14,569 nt of DNA, taken from an uncultured Collinsella sp. (GTDB lineage: Bacteria > Actinomycetota > Coriobacteriia > Coriobacteriales > Coriobacteriaceae). Both the position numbers and the translations under genes were made by a program. Where the stretch lies: NCBI GenBank assembly GCA_900542635.1, contig UQOJ01000052.1, positions 1-14,569 of the forward strand, in the 5' to 3' direction. Shown piece after piece: positions 12,827 to 14,569 of the stretch. Numbering within the stretch: position 1 is the stretch's first letter; each line of letters begins with the position of its first letter. The notes under the pieces were generated by a model, which did not search any database, was not told the origin of the DNA, and saw nothing but the letters and a program-made list of their open reading frames with translations.

Positions 12827-13795
12827 ATGCCGCTCATCTCCATCGTCGTTCCGTGCTACAACGAGCAGGAATCGCTTCCGATCTTTCTCGAAGAGCTCGA
12901 CGGCGTTGTCCACGCCATGACGCAAACGCACCCCGAAATTTCATTCGAATCGGTCCTCGTCGACGATGGCTCGGCAGACGCAACGCTCACCGTCATGAAA
13001 GCCGAGGCCGCGGCGGCGCATCCATACGCCATCCACTGGCACTCCTTCTCGCGGAACTTTGGCAAGGAGGCGGCACTACTTGCCGGACTCCAGCACGCAA
13101 AGGGCGACTATGTCGCCACCATGGATGCCGACATGCAGGACCCGCCCTCGCTCCTGCCGCAGATGTACGAGATCTTGCAGACCGAAAACTACGATAACGT
13201 CGCCACACGCAGGACCACCCGCGAAGGCGAGCCTCCCATCAGGTCCTTCTGCGCCCGCATGTTCTACAAAATTATCAACCGCATTTCCAAGGCCGACATC
13301 GTCGACGGAGCGCGCGATTTTAGGCTCATGAAGCGACCCATGGTCAACGCCATCATCTCCATGGGCGAATACAACCGATTCTCCAAGGGCATTTACGGCT
13401 GGGTCGGCTTCAAGACCAAATGGCTCCCCTACGTAAACGTCAACCGCCTGGCCGGCGAGACCAAATGGAGCTTTTGGTCGCTGCTCCTCTATTCCATCGA
13501 CGGCATCGTCGCGTTTTCCACGGCTCCGCTCTCCCTCGCCGCCCTCACGGGTATCGTTTTCTGTCTCATCGCTATCCTGGGATTCATCGTCATCCTGGTC
13601 AAAACGCTTGTTTGGGGTAACCCCGTCGGCGGATGGCCGTCCCTCGCCTGCCTCATAACGCTGTTTGGCGGCATGCAGCTTCTGTGCTTAGGAATCATCG
13701 GCGAATACTTGGCAAAAGCCTACTTGGAAACCAAACGACGTCCCATCTATATCATTCGAGAATCCAACGAGGAATCTGATGACACGGCCCAATAA
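12827..13795 (+). CDS. GtrB/CsbB-like polyprenyl-phosphate glycosyltransferase
   Basis: A 322-aa family-2 glycosyltransferase of the GtrB/ArnC/CsbB type, which loads one sugar onto undecaprenyl phosphate. Motifs: ISIVVPCYNEQESL (4-17), VLVDDGSAD (43-51), HSFSRNFGKEAAL (72-84), MDADMQDPP (99-107; D-x-D at 100 and 102) and VDGARDFRLMKR. Two C-terminal membrane helices follow (FSTAPLSLAALTGIVFCLIA and a segment through LGIIGEYLAKAYLE), as usual for the family, and the ETKRRPIYII tail is typical. GAGAGG upstream at about 12812-12817 serves as ribosome-binding site. Its end overlaps the YfhO-like gene by 17 nt. In Bacillus, CsbB works with YfhO to add a sugar to lipoteichoic acid, and the same pairing here suggests a similar extracytoplasmic glycosylation. 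Confidence 0.9.
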   Translation: MPLISIVVPCYNEQESLPIFLEELDGVVHAMTQTHPEISFESVLVDDGSADATLTVMKAEAAAAHPYAIHWHSFSRNFGKEAALLAGLQHAKGDYVATMDADMQDPPSLLPQMYEILQTENYDNVATRRTTREGEPPIRSFCARMFYKIINRISKADIVDGARDFRLMKRPMVNAIISMGEYNRFSKGIYGWVGFKTKWLPYVNVNRLAGETKWSFWSLLLYSIDGIVAFSTAPLSLAALTGIVFCLIAILGFIVILVKTLVWGNPVGGWPSLACLITLFGGMQLLCLGIIGEYLAKAYLETKRRPIYIIRESNEESDDTAQ

Positions 13796-14520
13796 CAACA
13801 CGCTCAAGAATGTGGCGTTCTACGCCGCCTGCTTCGCGTTTTCCGTCGCGCTCTTTGTCGTGCTTGCCGCGGTGGGGCACGTTTACCCCTTTGGCGACAA
13901 CTCGTTTCTCACCGACGATCTCAAATACCAATACATCGACTTCTTCGCGTGGTTTCGCCGCGTCCTTTTAGGCGAGGCAAACCTTCGCTATTCCTTCTCG
14001 CAGGGACTCGGCATGAACACGTGGGGGCTCTATAGCTACTACCTCGCCAGCCCCTTCAACCTGCTCTGCGTGCTGTTTCCCGCAGACAAGCTGACGCTCT
14101 TTGTATTTGCCATCAGTGCACTCAAGCTTGGCTGTATCCACATCAGCAGCGCTTGGTATGTGCAAAAGCGCTTTGGATTATACAAGCCCGCGGCGTTCCT
14201 GCTTTCCCTCTCGTTCACGTTTTGCAGCTGGACCATCAGCGACCTGCGCAACCCGCTCTGGATTGATTGCCTGATTCTGCTTCCCGTTTGCGCCTACGGT
14301 TGTTACGAGCTCATCCGCAAGCAGCGCATGGCGCGCCTTGTCATCGCTACGGCGCTTAACGTCATGTTCTGCTGGTACACGGCCTATATCAGCATTCTAT
14401 TCCTCTGCATCTTTGTACTGGTCGAATTTGTCGATTACATTGCCGAGCAGGGTTTTAGCTGGAATCTCATGCTCGATCGAGCGCTTAGATTCGCAGGCGC
14501 CATCGTGCTCGGGCTACTTC
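13779..14520 (+). CDS. YfhO-family membrane protein, 3'-truncated by contig end
   Basis: The first 247 residues of a long multi-pass membrane protein (family members are usually 800-900 aa). After a short cytosolic start comes a membrane helix (VAFYAACFAFSVALFVVLAA), then FLTDDLKYQYIDFFAWFR (residues 43-60, with the acidic pair Asp46/Asp47 in the first outside loop expected of a GT-C-like glycosyltransferase), then FSQGLGMNTWGLYSYYLASP and alternating hydrophobic helices. This pattern matches YfhO, thought to transfer sugar from undecaprenyl phosphate to teichoic acids outside the membrane. ATG 13779 overlaps the GtrB-like gene and has GAGGAA at 13769-13774. Coding sequence stops at 14520, where adapter begins; apparent residues after that (SYTHLTLPTT) are artefact. 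Confidence 0.85.
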
Positions 14521-14569
14521 CTGTCTCTTATACACATCTGACGCTGCCGACGACTTAATAGGTGTAGAT
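14521..14569. other. Illumina Nextera adapter (read-1 adapter, i5 index, P5 end), not genomic
   Basis: Positions 14521-14553 are the reverse complement of the Nextera read-1 adapter, beginning with the mosaic end CTGTCTCTTATACACATCT (14521-14539). Positions 14554-14561 (CTTAATAG) are the reverse complement of CTATTAAG, an i5 index I know as S518. GTGTAGAT (14562-14569) is the reverse complement of the P5 primer end. Confidence 0.97.

Noticed and set aside
11987..12931. Antisense open frame of 314 codons across the first glycosyltransferase
   Set aside because: Shadow of a well-supported GT2 gene; the protein is repetitive in Ala, Gly, Asp and Val with no motif.
30..14539. Inverted 19-bp Tn5 mosaic ends at both edges, looking like a 14.5-kb transposon
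   Set aside because: They are the mosaic ends inside Nextera adapters, flanked by index and P5/P7 primer sequence, and so come from library preparation.

Overview
The window reads as one complete short-read contig from a high-G+C, Gram-positive-like bacterium. Gene order, codon use and protein style fit the Coriobacteriia (Collinsella or a relative); this is inferred from memory of the group, not from a search. Both ends are sequencing-library sequence, not genome. Positions 1-48 hold the end of an Illumina P7 primer, an i7 index and the Nextera read-2 adapter. Positions 14521-14569 hold the reverse complement of the Nextera read-1 adapter, an i5 index and the start of P5. Genomic DNA is therefore about 49-14520, and the genes at both edges (aroB, and a YfhO-like gene) are cut by the assembly.

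Left third (49-6174, + strand): a compact aromatic amino acid operon, aroB (3' part), aroA, aroC, pheA, an aroE-aroK fusion and aroQ. Together they cover every shikimate-pathway step after DAHP synthase up to chorismate, and then the first two steps of the phenylalanine branch. Most junctions overlap or nearly touch. Two wider gaps (53 and 100 nt) precede pheA and aroQ; the second holds a hairpin with a tandem imperfect repeat. A strong hairpin follows aroQ.

Middle (6180-8870): a visibly more A+T-rich stretch with less biased codon use and two transcription units. The first is a translationally coupled pair: a small DUF4869-like protein and a P-loop NTPase with a possible Toprim-like C-terminal half. 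It ends at a strong intrinsic terminator. The second is a single XRE-type helix-turn-helix protein with a very acidic C-terminal region and its own promoter. This accessory module is the part of the window most likely to hold an undescribed function.

Right third (8835-14520): cell-envelope glycan genes around a tRNA-Arg(UCU) gene. On the - strand, in transcription order, are an ABC-2 polysaccharide/teichoic-acid-type export permease and its ATPase, tRNA-Arg with its terminator, and an acyltransferase-3 membrane protein. Diverging from the transporter on the + strand are two family-2 glycosyltransferases (one DPM1-like, one GtrB/CsbB-like) and the start of a YfhO-like membrane protein. The GtrB-like plus YfhO-like pair suggests polyprenyl-phosphate-linked sugar transfer onto an extracytoplasmic polymer, with the ABC transporter exporting a lipid-linked glycan and the acyltransferase possibly decorating it. 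No CRISPR array, rRNA, insertion sequence or integrase was seen.
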